Positions 63,490 to 64,000 of a DNA stretch of 64,000 nt are shown here, piece by piece; the stretch's first letter is position 1; every line of letters begins with the position of its first letter. The position numbers were made by a program, and so were the translations under genes. The DNA is taken from NCBI RefSeq assembly GCF_003286085.1, contig NW_020825294.1, positions 15,212,501-15,276,500 of the forward strand, read 5' to 3'. The notes below the pieces were generated by a model. That model was given only the letters and a program-made list of their open reading frames with translations, did no database searches and was not told the origin of the DNA. This stretch comes from Drosophila persimilis. Taxonomy: Eukaryota > Arthropoda > Insecta > Diptera > Drosophilidae.

Positions 63490-64000
63490 AAACACAAGCT
63501 GAACTTCCGGCGTAGGTTGAAGTCTTCACATCACCCACAGCTAAATCGAGACGATACTATCACCCGAGAGCCCTAAACCTACTGACTATATTAACCACAG
63601 AAAAGCCAGCTACTTCCCTCTAAGGCACCAATATGTCCGGATGACCCAAATGGTCCTGTGAACACCCTGTTGGATGCATGCCCTCCAAACAAACGTAGGG
63701 AGAAAAAGAACCCCCTAGTGGTCAAAACAAATAGATATCCGAAGTAAAAGCTGCAGCACTCTCTTCAACAGAGCCAGCAACGGAAACGAGGAGAAGCACC
63801 GGGCAGACTACAATCCCTACACATTTTAATCGCTACTCAACACCCCGAGCCTGCACTCCCTCTTTAACTTCGGTGGACCGCATCCATACAAAACGGCATA
63901 CAAACAGCTTTAACCCGTTCAATTCGCCAGGTCCGGACCAGGTAATTCTGGCCCAACATCAAAAGGCCGGTGACATGGCCTTGGTGGCTGTAAAGATTAG
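63490..64000 (+). pseudogene. LOA-4: degraded LOA-clade ORF2 fragment (cut by window edge)
   Basis: Plus strand, many frame changes: KPTDYINHRKASY (63573-63612) matches PKPKDYINPRKANW of LOA-2; REKKNPLVVKTNRYP and TLFNRASNGNEEKHRADY (63700-63815) match KKPPWWSKHIDILRK and NRAKSANEESHWADY; SFNPFNSPGPDQVILAQHQK with AGDMALVA (63906-63995) matches SFNPFKSPGPDQVILAQLQK. It covers the endonuclease end to the start of RT. RT would continue outside the window. It is older than LOA-1 to LOA-3 by its level of decay. Confidence 0.8.

Noticed and set aside
63292..63576. 94-codon plus-strand frame as a host gene
   Set aside because: Its end overlaps LOA-like sequence, it shows no start context or domain, and the surroundings are LINE debris.
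1..64000. A new defence or biosynthetic system
   Set aside because: Every recognisable coding piece belongs to a retrotransposon. I found no host, bacterial or viral gene cluster beyond these.

Overview
This window reads as repeat-dense heterochromatin of a Drosophila-type fly. I found no host protein-coding gene, rRNA or tRNA gene. Nearly every base that I can assign belongs to a transposable element, and nearly every element is broken. The diagnosis rests on family composition: BEL/Pao LTR retrotransposons, one carrying an envelope region; an Osvaldo/Ulysses-like Ty3/gypsy element with a tRNA-Lys primer site; LOA-clade LINEs with a terminal RNase H; CR1/T1/Q-like LINEs; and mini-me-type repeats with an (RGAC)n tract. 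The species cannot be fixed from the sequence alone.

Layout, left half (1-44940). The outer layer appears to be one minus-strand CR1-like LINE (LINE B), found in pieces at about 780-1547, 27027-27089, 37292-37734 and 42815-44940. Inside it lie: (i) a second CR1-like LINE (LINE A, 1548-2148 plus 16519 to about 20690), itself split by the BEL element BEL-1 (2149-16518, target duplication CACAT), which in turn holds two LOA LINEs (LOA-1 5191-8336, plus; LOA-2 about 10650-15700, minus); (ii) BEL-2 (20695-27026, duplication AAGAG, tRNA-Trp primer site); (iii) BEL-3 (27090-37291), a gag-env deletion derivative split by a young envelope-bearing roo-like BEL element (29749-37221, duplication ATGTG); (iv) LOA-3 (37735-42814), nearly identical to LOA-2.

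Layout, right half (45100-64000). A short BEL RNase H fragment precedes a third minus-strand CR1-like LINE (LINE C, 45469-45582 plus 59356 to about 62880). LINE C is split by the Osvaldo-like element (45583-59355, duplication CTAC). That element has a mini-me-type repeat in its 5' LTR and another BEL element (BEL-4, 48718-53580, duplication ACCAG) inserted at the start of its reverse transcriptase. A degraded plus-strand LOA fragment runs off the right edge.

Functionally this is a record of successive insertions followed by deletion decay. Catalytic residues or whole motifs are missing from most copies: the BEL-2 protease site, the first BEL-1 integrase aspartate, an RNase H aspartate of BEL-4, and RT blocks of LOA-2 and LOA-3. 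The roo-like copy is the most intact and has nearly identical LTRs, but it lost the end of its 5' LTR, its primer site and the start of gag. Most older elements lie on the minus strand, which is compatible with, but does not prove, a small-RNA-producing locus. Insertion order follows from interruption and target duplications seen in the sequence; family names rest on remembered family features and were not checked by database search.
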